Assembly (NCBI GenBank): GCA_014281115.1
Contig: JACONQ010000009.1
Coordinates: 620,001 to 684,000, forward strand
DNA: 64,000 bases
Source of the DNA: Laburnicola sp. R22_1
Lineage: Eukaryota; Ascomycota; Dothideomycetes; Pleosporales; Didymosphaeriaceae
Reading direction: 5' to 3'
How positions within the stretch are numbered: the stretch's first letter is position 1; each line of letters starts with the position of its first letter. The notes beneath the pieces are model-generated. The model did no database searches and was not told the DNA's origin. It was given only the letters and a program-made list of their open reading frames with translations. Both the position numbers and the translations under genes were made by a program. Below, piece after piece: positions 31,620-42,163 of this stretch.

Positions 31620-33409
31620 AGCTAGCGTACAAGGATCCTGATCACCCGGTGTTTCTGATCACCCCATCAAAACGCGACACCTGAACAAAACACGCGATAT
31701 CTCTCTACAACGCTCATCAATATGGACGCCCGCGAGCATGCTATACAATCCGCTATTCGCGATTTCGCTGCAGGTCTTTATACAAGTCAGCGTGCAGCTG
31801 CAAAGGCGTACAGCATCTCCCAGTCTACGCTATCGATGCGACTCCGTGGCGTAACAACGAGCTCGCTCAGTCACCAGCACCAGCAGCGATTAACTCCTCG
31901 ACAGGAGGACTTTCTAGTAGAATGGATCCTTGAAGAAGACGCGCGCGCCTGCCCTCCCTCACACGCTCGCGCGCGAGAAATGGCCAATCGAATCCTACGT
32001 ATGAACGGCGACGATCGTCCTGTTGGCAAGCACTGGCTATACCACTTTATCAAGCGCCAGCCACGTATCGCCTCTATAGTTAGCAGAAAGCTAGAGGCTT
32101 AGAGAGCTAATGCAGCGACTCTAGAGCAGTTGCGCGCGTTCCTAGAGCGCTATAAGCAGACTTAACAGCGGCTCAACATATAGGCGGAGAATACATATAA
32201 TATAGATGAGACTGGCGTTGCTCTAGGAGTATGTATAAACACTAGAGTACTCTCTAGTAGTTAGAAAAAGAAGGCTTACATTCGGTCTCTAGAGAATCGC
32301 AAGTAGGTCTCTATAATTGAGTGCGTATTGGCGACAGGGCAGAAACTACGCTGCGCAGTTATCTTTAAAGGCTAGAGCCTACAGACTACCTAGTTCCTAG
32401 CTAAATCCGTGCCTAGCTGGCTCTATACAACCTCTGAGAACGGATAGATGTTGAAAGCGATAGGTGTTGAGTGGCTATAGCGTATATTTATACCTGAGAC
32501 GGCTATAGGTGATAGCTAGTACCGCCTTCTTATCCTTGATGGTCACGGCAGCTATATTGATATAGACTTCCTTTGGCTCTGCAAGCAGCATCGAATTAAG
32601 CTCTTATACCTACCTGCGCACTCCTCACACGTTCTATAGCCTCTAGATCTTGCTCCTTTCTCTGTAATCAAGTCTAGTTACAGACGTTAGATCCAGGAGC
32701 TCGCATTACTTGACGACGCTGCGCCTGTTAAGAAGGAGCGCTTTATCACCTACTATTATTAAGCTAGGGAGGAAGGCTTTACAGAGCGTGTGATTCGAGC
32801 TGGCTGGCAGGCATCTGGTATCTGCCCATTTAACATCAATCACGTGCTTAGCTCGTCGCAGGTCTCTCAGAGGCCTACTACGCCTACACGTCAGCAGCAG
32901 CCTCAGCAGCAGCTCCAGAGCTTCCTCTCGACTCCCTAGGGCCCTCACGATCTCTATATAGCGCAGCGCAGCGTCCAGAGCGTTGAGAATCTAGGTCGTA
33001 CGACCCGGCTGCTCCTACAGAAAGCAGGTAAGGCTCTAGCAGCTGCAAATACTAGAGCTGCAGGCCTAGAAGCAGAGAAAAGACGCCTTAAGCAGCAGCT
33101 AGAGATATCTACCTCTTAGCGTCAGCGTAAGCGCGTTCGAGTAGACCTAAATTAACGCTTTGCAGAGGTAGAGAGTATTAGGGAGGCTATGCGCGCAGCT
33201 AAGGCTTCAGCAGTCCAACTACGTAGATCTACTATATTAAGCACCTCAGAAACAGCTGCTATAGCTACAGCAGCTGCAGCGCTTAAATCTATGTGTAGTT
33301 AATGGCAATTATAAGCAGCGTTGCTAAGATATCGCGCGTTTTGTGCAGGTGTCGCGTTTTGGTAGAGTGATCAGAAACACCGGGTGATCAGGATCCTTGT
33401 ACGCTAGCT
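31620..33409 (+). mobile_element. Pogo-like element 3, heavily RIP-damaged
   Basis: Ends start AGCTAGCGTACAAGGATCCT and mirror each other, with TA at 31618-31619 and 33410-33411. The terminal repeat runs inward past CGCGATATCTCT. Size 1790 bp, one base different from element 4, with which it is collinear throughout. It is a second family, distinct from elements 1 and 2. Confidence 0.9.
31722..33302 (+). pseudogene. Transposase of element 3, more than a dozen stops
   Basis: MDAREHAIQSAIRDFAAGLY starts a frame collinear with the almost intact transposase at 33537. The first 126 codons are clean; after that TAG replaces Gln or Trp at more than twelve positions (for example Gln in LNIQ and HVLQPLD, Trp in NREW and TTW). 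The N of the first catalytic motif NMDETG reads NIDETG (ATG to ATA), again a RIP-type change. Confidence 0.9.
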
Positions 33410-33434
33410 TACGCGCCTCTCCCTAAACTGATTA

Positions 33435-35225
33435 AGCTCGGCTATATAGTTATTGATCACATAGGGTTCCTGATCACCCCACCGAAACGCGCACCCTGAA
33501 CAAAACACGCGATATCTCTCAACAACGCTCATCAAAATGGACGCCCGTGAGCTAGCTATACAATCAGCTATCAGCGATTTCAACGCAGGTCTTTATTCTA
33601 GCCAACGCGCAGCTGCAAAGGCGTACAATATCCCTCAATCTACGCTATCAACGCGACTCCGTGGCGCAACAACGAGCGCGCTCAGCCATCAACACCAGCA
33701 GCGATTGACTCCTCTACAAGAGGATTTCCTTGTTGAATGGATCCTTGAAGAAGACGCACGCGGCTATCCTCCTCCACACGCTCGCGCGCGAGAGATGGCG
33801 AATCGAATTCTGCGCATGAACGGCGACAATCAGCCTGTCGGCAAGCTCTGGCTCTCACACTTCATTAAGCGCCAGCCACGCGTCGCCTCAGTAGTAGGCC
33901 GGAAGCTTAACGCCCAGAGAGCTGAGGCAGCTACGCCAGAACAGCTCCGCGCGTTCCTAGAGCTCTATGAGCAGACTCGACAGCGACTTAATATACAGAC
34001 GGAGAATACGTACAATATGGATGAGACTGGCATTGTGCTAGGTGTATGTACTAACACTAGAGTCCTTGCTAGGGCATTAAAGAAGAAGGCTTACGTTAAG
34101 TCGCCAGAGAATCGCGAGTGGGTCTCAATAATTGAGTGCGTATCGGCAACAGGGCGGAAGCTGCGCTGCGTAGTTATCTTCAAGGGCCAGAGCCTGCAGA
34201 CTACCTGGTTCCCAGCCAAATCAATACCCGACTGGCTCTATACAACCTCCGAGAATGGATGGACGTCAAATGCGATAGGTGTTGAGTGGCTGCAGCGCAT
34301 ATTCATCCCTGAGACGGCGCCAGCTGACGGCCAGTACCGCCTGCTTATTCTTGACGGCCATGGCAGCCATATTAATATTGAGTTCCTCTGGCTCTGTAAA
34401 CAGCATCGAATTGAGCTCCTATACCTACCTGCGCACTCCTCTCACGTCCTACAGCCTCTAGATCTCGCTCCTTTCTCAGTAATTAAGTCTAGTTACCGAC
34501 GCCAGATCCAGGAGCTCGCATCGCTCGACGACGCCGCGCCTGTCAAGAAGGAGCGCTTTATTGCCTGCTACTATCAAGCTAGGGAGGAAGGCTTCACAGA
34601 GCGTGTGATTCGAGCTGGTTGGCAGGCTGCTGGTATCTGCCCATTCAACATTAATCACGTGCTTAGCTCGTCGCAGGTCTCTTAGAGGCCTACAACGCCT
34701 ACGCCTCAGCAGCAACCTCAGCAGCAGCCTCAGAGCTTCCTCTTTACCCCTCAAGGCCCTCGGGATCTCTACTTGGCGCAGCGCGACGTCCAGAGCCTCG
34801 AAAACCTAGGTCGTAGGACCCGGCTCCTCCTACAAAAAGCAGGTAAGGCGCCAGCAGCTGCGAATGCTAGAGCTGCAGGGCTAGAATCAGAGAAAAGACG
34901 CCTTGAGTATCATCTACAGACTACTAGCTCTCACCGGCCACAAAAGCGCGTTCAGATAGACCCAAATCAACGCTTTGCAGAGGTAGAGACTATTATGGAG
35001 GGTATGCGCGCAGCTGAGGCTTTAGCAGCTCAGCAACGTAAATATACTATATCAAGCGCTTCAGAAAGGGCTGCAGTAGCTACAGCAGCTGTAGCGCTTG
35101 AATCTATGTGTACTCAATGGCAATTATAAGAGCGTTGTTGAGAGATATCGCGTGTTTTATTCAGGGTGCGCGTTTCGGTGGGGTGATCAGGAACCCTATG
35201 TGATCAATAGCTATATAGCCGAGCT
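33435..35225 (+). mobile_element. Pogo-like element 4, nearly intact
   Basis: Terminal inverted repeats of over 80 bp (starting AGCTCGGCTATATAG and containing TTGATCACATAGGGTTCCTG) are nearly identical at both ends, between TA at 33433-33434 and 35226-35227. Length 1791 bp. Only 21 bp plus the TAs separate it from element 3. Confidence 0.92.
33537..35129 (+). pseudogene. Pogo-type transposase of element 4, one nonsense codon
   Basis: The frame is open from ATG 33537 to 35129 (530 codons) except for a single TAG at 34683-34685 (codon 383); element 3 has CAG at this place, so one C-to-T change closed the gene. Domains: psq/CENP-B-type DNA-binding region in the first 120 residues (RAAAKAYNIPQSTLSTRLRG, LSHFIKRQPRVASV), catalytic Asp162 in YNMDETGI, Asp273 in LILDGHGSHI, Asp309 in LQPLDLAPF, so a DD35D triad, and a Gln-rich then coiled tail after residue 383. 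The 382-residue product still contains the whole catalytic core, so activity of the truncated form cannot be ruled out. Confidence 0.9.
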
Positions 35226-35227
35226 TA

Positions 35228-35780
35228 GTATGACTGCTATGCAGGGTGCACGCTGCTTCCCGTGTCACAAGCTTCTTCGCTCCTTCCGCAGATTAAGGCT
35301 ACATTTAAACAGACAACTCTGAGAGACCGTCTTTGGACCTCATTCCGTCGATGTCTCTAGAGCCTCATAGCACTGGCGCGTGGTCGGGGAAAGGTGCGTG
35401 TCCTTGGAACTACTGAATGTCGCGATACTGACACGCATGAAACGAACAGAATAGGCAGCGGTGGAGAGGCCGAGGAAAGACGTGAGCACGAACTCAGCCA
35501 GATCGATGAGGTGTCCTGCAGACCTTTGGCGAAAACTTCTTACCAACGTGAACGTAGCAATCGTCCGGTCCGGGAGAGGGAGCGCGGTCCATCACGGAAT
35601 GGTCTCAGACCATGGGGCTCGAGCGCGATGCGTACGAGGGCACAACGACAAGTCACGGCATCCCAACCACGGCAACCGTCTAAGCCCAGAACGGACAGTG
35701 CGACTCGATCTTGCTCCCCACGAACGTCCTCTTAAGGAACTAAGGCTGGAAATAGTACCAACAACAATTACGGACCCAGT
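35228..35780. other. Unassigned spacer
   Basis: Short open frames on both strands with no recognisable motif. It may be the decayed upstream part of the kinase relic that follows, but I cannot read it. Confidence 0.4.
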
Positions 35781-36120
35781 TCTAATATAGCTTATTGGAT
35801 CGCCGATCTCACATGGTACCCCACGAAGCTTCGCTGGATTCAACAAGTTACATCGATTATACGCTTTCTCCATTTCAAAGGCGTTCTTCACGGCGACATC
35901 TCCTGTAATAACATCTTCCTCGACCAAAACCTCAATGCGAAGGTCGCCGATTTCGCAGGGTTGGTAATTGATGGAGAGCTGTACTTGACCTGCTATGAGA
36001 CAAGTCATTCACACCCAACATTCAGGGACTCTGTGTCCAAAGCGAGATTTTTGCTCTTGGATCTACTTTCTACGAGATCGTTACAGGATCTAAGCCGTAT
36101 TCTAACCTGTCGTATATGTC
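35781..36120 (+). pseudogene. Protein kinase catalytic-core relic
   Basis: A forward frame reads WYPTKLRWIQQVTSIIRFLH, then FKGVLHGDISCNNIFLD (catalytic loop, HGD in place of HRD, and the downstream Asn) and KVADFAGLVIDGELYLTCYE (DFG equivalent DFA). A frameshift near 36045 continues the same fold as EIFALGSTFYEIVTGSKPYS (alphaF region). The N-lobe is missing and the C-lobe stops after the shift. This kinase type (HGDISxxN, ADFAGxxIDG) is common as multi-copy families in plant-associated ascomycetes. Confidence 0.75.
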
Positions 36121-36657
36121 TCTCTCGTTCAATGAAATGAACATTATTGGGAAGGGTCCACTTCATGGCGGCATCCAAGCGGCCGGCGAACCCGCTTGTC
36201 CCAGCACCGAGCAGATCCCTAAGGCTCAGACCACATGGATACCACATCAACTGGTCTGAATGCTGCACGGCCGGTAATCGCAGATTCTGAGTATTCCTCT
36301 ATCCCTTCCTTGGCCCACCAGATGTGCAACAATCGAACTGCCTTCCCACTCCGTGCCTCATCACCCGAGCGTCCGACTTGGCAAGACGAGGCCAACGGAT
36401 AGCACTTAGCCAATCTCACGTCGACACGCAGCAGTGCGCGGCAAACTCCACGTCCAATGGGGTGGTACACTGCAACTCTAGCGGCATATTGCTTCTGTCC
36501 GTCCTAACCAATGAAGTCTTACAGCTTACAGGCACCTGGGGCCACTAGTAAAAGCCGCCGGCGCCTTCACCATCATGCCAGTTTCCCCTCCCAAAATTCA
36601 GTTCGCTGTCCAAATTTCTTCCCAAAATACCCGAATTTTCTTTTCGCGATATTCAGC
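36121..36657. other. Unassigned spacer
   Basis: Nothing recognised. The frame of the next gene extends upstream to 36511, but the first residues (Arg, His and Ser rich) look like untranslated leader. Confidence 0.4.
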
Positions 36658-37734
36658 ATGACGGGGTCTTCGCAGCCCACGAACTCGGCAAGCATAATCC
36701 AAGAAGCCACTGCGCTGTTCTCTCAACAACTCACATCAGCACAATCGTGGAAAAGGGGGCCTTACAAGCTCGAAGAAGCATTGCAGCAAGCTAACTCTGC
36801 ACCTACACAAAACACAACAAACATCTTTTTGCGCAAAGGTCATTCAGTTTGGCTAGCATACTTTCTTGCGAAAGGTCATGAAACGCTTGCTGCTTTCGAC
36901 CAGCTGCCCGTTGAAGACCGAACGAACGTGGCGACCTATCTCACCAAGGTCAATGTTCATGAAAGTCTCAAAAACACGATGAGTCGGATCGACTCAATAC
37001 TGAATCCCTCAAAACGTCGCCGTAAGTTAGCTAACAGGCTGTTTATTCCCATTATAACCTATCCGTTAGGGCTCGACAGTGAGCCGTCATCCTTTCCTGC
37101 TCCGAGAACGACTATGGGCCTCCCGAGCGAGACGCACGATGGGTTCACGACGAACCATCAAACTATGCGCGGTAGTGCTTCGGTCGCTGAGCCTACGCAC
37201 ACAACGACTACTCCTACAGACGCGTCGAGTGTTTCCGACATCTCACATCCTGCCACCGATCGTCTACCTCCTATATTTCCTCTTTACCTGTGTGGTGCAA
37301 TTACGAAGGTCGGTGGCAGAGCTAATTTAACAATGACGTTCCCAGCTGATGATTCTGGGAGAATTGATTGCCTTATGAGCTTAGTTATCTTGCCGAATAA
37401 AGTTCAGCACATTGCGAGGGAATTGTTCGGCACAATTTTGGAGATCGATGGTAATATTTGGTACGTCATCCAAGAGAACGGAGGGAGACTACTCCCTGGC
37501 CCTGAGTTATCTCTGCAAGGAGCTCAAGAGAAGGGAATCACCAAGTTACTTGGTAATAGCGTAAGTAGTGCAATCAAGGGGAGTCCGATACGAAGAGAAG
37601 AATTGAGACAAGCAATTCTCGCTACAAGCTGTGTGACTCTGACGATCACGAGGTTGACCCGTGAAGGAGGCGTGTTGAACTTGAATCTAGAGATCGGCGA
37701 AGGGCTTGGGCTAAAACGAGCACTATTCGATTAA
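36658..37734 (+). CDS. Hypothetical protein, 358 aa
   Basis: An uninterrupted frame from ATG 36658 (MTGSSQPTNSASIIQEATAL) to 37734. I chose this ATG because upstream codons look non-coding. The N-terminal 120 residues are helical (IFLRKGHSVWLAYFLAKGHE), the middle is Ser/Thr-rich and disordered, and the C-terminal 160 residues alternate beta-like and helical segments (PLYLCGAITKVGGRANLTMT, LFGTILEIDGNIWYVIQENG, LTITRLTREGGVLNLNLEIG). No family recognised. At 37022-37069 there is a 48-nt stretch with GTAAGT..GTTAG ends that may be an intron; its length is divisible by three, so both forms stay in frame. Confidence 0.6.
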   Translation: MTGSSQPTNSASIIQEATALFSQQLTSAQSWKRGPYKLEEALQQANSAPTQNTTNIFLRKGHSVWLAYFLAKGHETLAAFDQLPVEDRTNVATYLTKVNVHESLKNTMSRIDSILNPSKRRRKLANRLFIPIITYPLGLDSEPSSFPAPRTTMGLPSETHDGFTTNHQTMRGSASVAEPTHTTTTPTDASSVSDISHPATDRLPPIFPLYLCGAITKVGGRANLTMTFPADDSGRIDCLMSLVILPNKVQHIARELFGTILEIDGNIWYVIQENGGRLLPGPELSLQGAQEKGITKLLGNSVSSAIKGSPIRREELRQAILATSCVTLTITRLTREGGVLNLNLEIGEGLGLKRALFD

Positions 37735-40248
37735 AGTTGCTCTAGAGAAATACAATATTAAGTTTCTTCTACCTCCTTTACCTTGCCGTCCTTTCCGACG
37801 AAAACCAGTGCTAAGCCAGCACGCAGTTTCCCTTGCCCAGTACGCCTGCCAATCTTTCTCAAAAACTCCAGCCTACGATCGACGGGCTTCATGAGCGAGA
37901 CGGTCCCGCAATCCTGCCAGCATACCAATTGACCATGTCCGTATACACTGTGGGGGGTTTTTTGAGCATTTCCGAAGTTGTCGTTTGCTTCTTCAAGATC
38001 TTCGTCGTTAAAGTCCTTCAGAAAGTTAGGCCGGCAACCACCATAAGCCAAGAGACATACCATGGAGAGAAGCTGGATCGATTATACGTTACAATGCAGC
38101 TCGCGGTCGTGATAAGCTCAGCGGCGGCTTGACGAAAAACCGAAACAAAGCCAGTCGGTATGCGATGCTCACAAGTCGATATGGGCTTAGAGAAGCTCTA
38201 ATTATGTAGGCGACATAGCGAGATGTTGTTTGTTGAAGCCGGTGTCTGGATGATATGAGGGTAAAGCAGTCGGAGAAAGTTGTCAGAGGCGGGGATGGCG
38301 GGGCATCGGCGCGATGTTTGGGCACCGCCCGGCATTTGGGCACCGCCCGGCATTTGGGCACGACTGCGCCTAACGTCGGCTCGTGGCACCACAAATCGAG
38401 GCTGTCTTATATGGACAGAAGTTTCTGGCGCATGGGCAAGCCTTTCACGTAAGAAAGATTTTGACTTAGTAAATGGGATGTGGCGACGCATCTCCTAAAT
38501 TTAATAAGAACCACGAGTTTCAGAAATAGAGCTGGAGTTGTGCTAGGGCCGTGAATTACAGCATGAAGCTTCGTAAGCGATTTATAGGCGAATCTTGAAA
38601 ATTTGCTGGGCGCACCAAATTTCAGAATGCTACGCCAGCGAATCTCGAAATTTTCGCAGTGGCCGCGAAATTCGGTTATGCAGGCGAATCTTAAAAATTT
38701 GTGGGGCGCACAAAATTCAGAATGCTATGCCGGCGAATCTCGAAATTTTACAGGGGCATGCCTTCGCATAATTTCAACTACAAATCTTACTCCAGATTCT
38801 AGAGGTGATAGATTTTATTTGTCCATACGAACACATCCCCGTAAAAGCCAAGGACATCCACGGTATATAACAGCTGGCGTTGACTTAACTCCATCGAGCT
38901 TCCATACGCATCGAAACAGTTAGTGTCCACCGGTATGGGCGTTCAGGGATGAGATGGTGCAGTAGTTCGCAACTCTCTAGGCCCAAATCACACCGAGAGT
39001 CATATAGTCTGCAAGCTCCTTCAAATCCGGCAGAAGTCACCACTTGGGCGACTCCATAGGGTGGCTTTCTTCGATCTCCCCGGGAGCGAATCACTCCATG
39101 CCCATCCAGTCTGCATGTTTCCGCAGCCTTTCCTTAAATGATGCCTGCAGCATCCCGCAATGAGGATGCCACTGTTTTTGCAGCCATGCTCGACAGTACC
39201 AGAGGAGTGGACGCCGAGCGTCGTCTGGTCTGCAAGCCTCTAACACCTGCATGCATCTTCACAATGAGGGGAATGCCGCTGTAACCATGTTCGACCGTAC
39301 CAGGGGAGTACAGGCGAGGGGAGTGGGGAGGCACCGAGCGTGGGTGAATGGCGTAGGAAGATACGTATAAAGGTTCGCGATCACCGTCCACTATCAAGGC
39401 GATTTCTACATCCTCTCGTTCGAATCGCTCCTCTATTAGTCTATCCATCCTGGAGAGCATCACCGCCTGTCACGCTTCTTTGTGGCCACGTCAAGCCCGT
39501 CTTTGCTCATATCCCTAGGGATATCACCATCCTTGACCTTGACCGGACTCATCCTTTTCTATCTCCCTCCGGCAGCATAACCTTCACTGTCCAGTGTCGA
39601 GTCCCTTCTCCCAACAAGCACTTTCCGCTGTGCCAAGGTAACCCGAAGCTTTCACCTACCCATCCTCTTACCTGAAATCAATATCCTTCACCCTCACATA
39701 TTGCGATAGCCTTCTGTTCGGATATGTGCTAACTCTCTAACTTCTCCAGTAGCAGCACTCTTGTGACCAGGCCCCCAATCGTCACCTCTTTCCATACGAG
39801 GGCAGCCCGAACCAGCACTGGTCGTCATACCAAGCGAGATCCCTTTAAGACGTCTTCCCGACAGCAGAGCCCTCTCCGTCGGTCAAAACAGTTCATTTTA
39901 TATTGCCCCATCAGATAGCGGAGCCTCTCCCGAAGTGCTTCCTGTTTACCAGGCCCGTCACGGCACGGCAGAAGCCATCAGGTAAGGACAAGTAACGCTC
40001 GTCTCCGAATGGTATACTTATGTCATCTCTTCTGTCACCATTGTTGACCTCTTCCTCCGGCAGCAGAGCCCTCACCATCAAGAGTCCGTTCTACAGCAAC
40101 CGCCGATTGCTGTACCAAGGCAGCTCAAATCGATTGCCCTTGTACGCAGCAATACCCCAAGGTGAGAACAACAGTTCCCGGTGCTAGATAGCATGTTCAT
40201 AGTTGGCGTTAGACCACCTTCGCTACCCTTCATTTCCAGGACTGCACC
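37735..40248. other. Long stretch without supported gene
   Basis: Contains an 18-bp repeat (CGCCCGGCATTTGGGCAC, about 2.5 copies, 38323-38363), an imperfect tandem duplication of about 94 bp at 38590-38765 (GAATCTTGAAAATTTGC and GAATCTTAAAAATTTGT start the two copies) and, around 39540-40080, spaced recurrences of CTCCGGCAGCA. Open frames are short and unlike proteins. Confidence 0.45.
38590..38765. repeat. About 94-bp tandem duplication
   Basis: Two imperfect head-to-tail copies sharing GGGCGCAC, AATTTCAGAATGCTA and GCGAATCTCGAAATTTT words in order. Copies differ by scattered substitutions and short indels. Confidence 0.7.
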
Positions 40249-40557
40249 ATGTCCGGCGACGAATCGAATCCCTCCGGGTCGCCGAATACTCCTCAAATCC
40301 CAGCACAGCAGGGAGCCAACCCTACTAGCCAACCGAACTCTACTCTCAACCCTTCCATCCCTTCCAATCCGCAAGGTACCGCTCCTGCAACCACAAATGC
40401 GGGAACACCGGGCGACAGGGGTCAGGCCCAAGGTGCCGTCGCACGCGACTTCGAGGTGCCAGCAGTGCATGTGACGTCGACCAATCCCCCACACCCAGAT
40501 ATCGACTACAGCATTCTCACGCAGGACAATAAAGATAGTAAGAACTCGAGCAATTAA
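40249..40557 (+). CDS. Small disordered hypothetical protein
   Basis: A 102-codon frame (MSGDESNPSGSPNTPQIPAQ..) rich in Pro, Ser, Asn, Gln and Thr, ending NKDSKNSSN. A CCAG acceptor-like site directly precedes the ATG region and more exons may exist. No domain. It lies just upstream of the Tc1-like element, which starts 93 bp after its stop. Might be part of a longer, poorly conserved gene. Confidence 0.4.
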   Translation: MSGDESNPSGSPNTPQIPAQQGANPTSQPNSTLNPSIPSNPQGTAPATTNAGTPGDRGQAQGAVARDFEVPAVHVTSTNPPHPDIDYSILTQDNKDSKNSSN

Positions 40558-40649
40558 CGAGTGTCTGCCAGGCTCTTGTGACGGGGGTCGGTGGATCGTG
40601 TCGAGGATGGCAACGGGGCACAAGGATAAATGTTCTTCCGAGTCGTCTA

Positions 40650-41993
40650 CTATGGCATCAGGCATAAGTAGTGTACATGGTCCGCGCACTGCAGGGGCAC
40701 TGCCAAGATGATCACGCGATGACTCATAGCCTCTCTACTGACAAAAATACATCTAATTACCTATAGTTTTGTACCAAAACACGTGTACCTTTGTCGTCGC
40801 TGCCACCCTCGCGTCATCCTCTACCCACCCACACAATGTCAACACCATCAACTCCACCCCGCCATCGATACCTCTCGCGCGACGAGCGTCTACAGGTGCA
40901 GACCCTGCACCTAGCAGGTCATACACAGACTTTTATTGCCAACTTGTTGGGTTTCTCACGCAGACAAGTTGCCTACGCAATCGCTAGTAACCGCGTCACG
41001 CCGAAGAAACGCTCCGGTCGCCCTCGCAAGCTCACTGATGCCCAAGTTGATGAGCTTGAGGCCTATATCAAATCCTCGCGTACAGCCAGGCAGATGAGCT
41101 ATCAGGCTCTTGCAGAGGGACCTTTTGTGGAGTGGGAAGTCACACAATACGCTATACGGACTGCTCTACGCAGTAGAGGGTACACACGTCGAGTCGCCCG
41201 TGCAAAGCCTCCTCTTACTGAGAGAAATCGGCAGATTAGAGTCGCGTGGGCGGAGGAGCACCTCTGCTGGAGCTCTGGGCAATGGTGGAGCATCCTCTGG
41301 AGTGACGAAACCTGGGTCACTGGCGGCAGGCACAACAAAGTCTGGGTTACTAGGAGACCTGGAGAGGAGCTTGATGATACCTGTATAGTTGAAAAGGTAC
41401 GTAGGAAGGCTGGGTGGATGTTCTGGGGCTGCTTCTCAGGCTCTACAAAGGGTCCTTGCCTGTTCTGGGAGAAGGAGTGGAAGAGTATTAATAAGGAGAG
41501 CTACTGTGAGCGCATTGTTCCCATCGTTGATGGCTGGTTACGTATGAATCCTACTTTAAAATTCATGCAGGATGGGGCGCCAGGGCACTCTGCTGCGTAT
41601 ACTCGCAATGAGCTTCTTGAGAGAGGCATCTCTCCCATCTACTGGCCACCCTACTCGCCAGACCTCAACCCAATTGAGGCTGTTTGGAACAAGATGAAGG
41701 ACTATATACAGCTGAATTACCCTGACCAAGAAGGTGGGAGACAGCCTACGTATGACGCTCTACGACGGATTGTACGGGAAGCGTGGGACTCAATTACAGT
41801 ACAGGATCTGAGGGGGCTCATCGACAGTATGCCGGCCAGGTGCCAGGCAGTCCTAGACGCCCAAGGCGGTCATACAATGTACTAGAAACTCTATACAAAA
41901 CAACACAATACCGGGCTTACGTTACCTGACTCCTGCCAAGTTACATCCCTGCAGTGCGCGGACCATGTACACTACTTATGCCTGATGCCATAG
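40650..41993 (+). mobile_element. Tc1-like element, apparently intact
   Basis: Perfect 47-bp terminal inverted repeats (40650-40696 and 41947-41993; CTATGGCATCAGGCATAAGT at the tip) flanked by TA (40648-40649, 41994-41995). A TATGG start with the next TA pair is an equally valid boundary. Length about 1344 bp. It has no sign of RIP. Confidence 0.93.
40836..41885 (+). CDS. Tc1/mariner transposase, DD34E, intact
   Basis: 349 residues from ATG 40836; an upstream in-frame extension has no ATG until this one. N-terminal paired helix-turn-helix DNA-binding region (DERLQVQTLHLAGHTQTFIA, RKLTDAQVDELEAYIKSS with the linker GRPR) and a complete catalytic triad: Asp157 in LWSDETWV, Asp246 in FMQDGAPGHSA and Glu281 in PDLNPIEAVWNKMK, spacing 34. 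It cuts out and inserts the element at TA dinucleotides in the nucleus. No stops, frameshifts or RIP-type changes, and terminal repeats are perfect, so this copy may be active. Confidence 0.95.
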   Translation: MSTPSTPPRHRYLSRDERLQVQTLHLAGHTQTFIANLLGFSRRQVAYAIASNRVTPKKRSGRPRKLTDAQVDELEAYIKSSRTARQMSYQALAEGPFVEWEVTQYAIRTALRSRGYTRRVARAKPPLTERNRQIRVAWAEEHLCWSSGQWWSILWSDETWVTGGRHNKVWVTRRPGEELDDTCIVEKVRRKAGWMFWGCFSGSTKGPCLFWEKEWKSINKESYCERIVPIVDGWLRMNPTLKFMQDGAPGHSAAYTRNELLERGISPIYWPPYSPDLNPIEAVWNKMKDYIQLNYPDQEGGRQPTYDALRRIVREAWDSITVQDLRGLIDSMPARCQAVLDAQGGHTMY

Positions 41994-42163
41994 TAGTGCC
42001 ACGTGGTGTGCCCTGTGCTCCACGCTAGCTTATCTTGCCAACACCTCAATCACATGCAACCGCGTTTGAATCCGTCCAGCCCTCGCCACGTGCTTAGCTC
42101 TCATCGTTTTCTGTATATGAGATCCGTAATCGCAGCTTGCAACACCCTCGTCTTGCCAACAGC

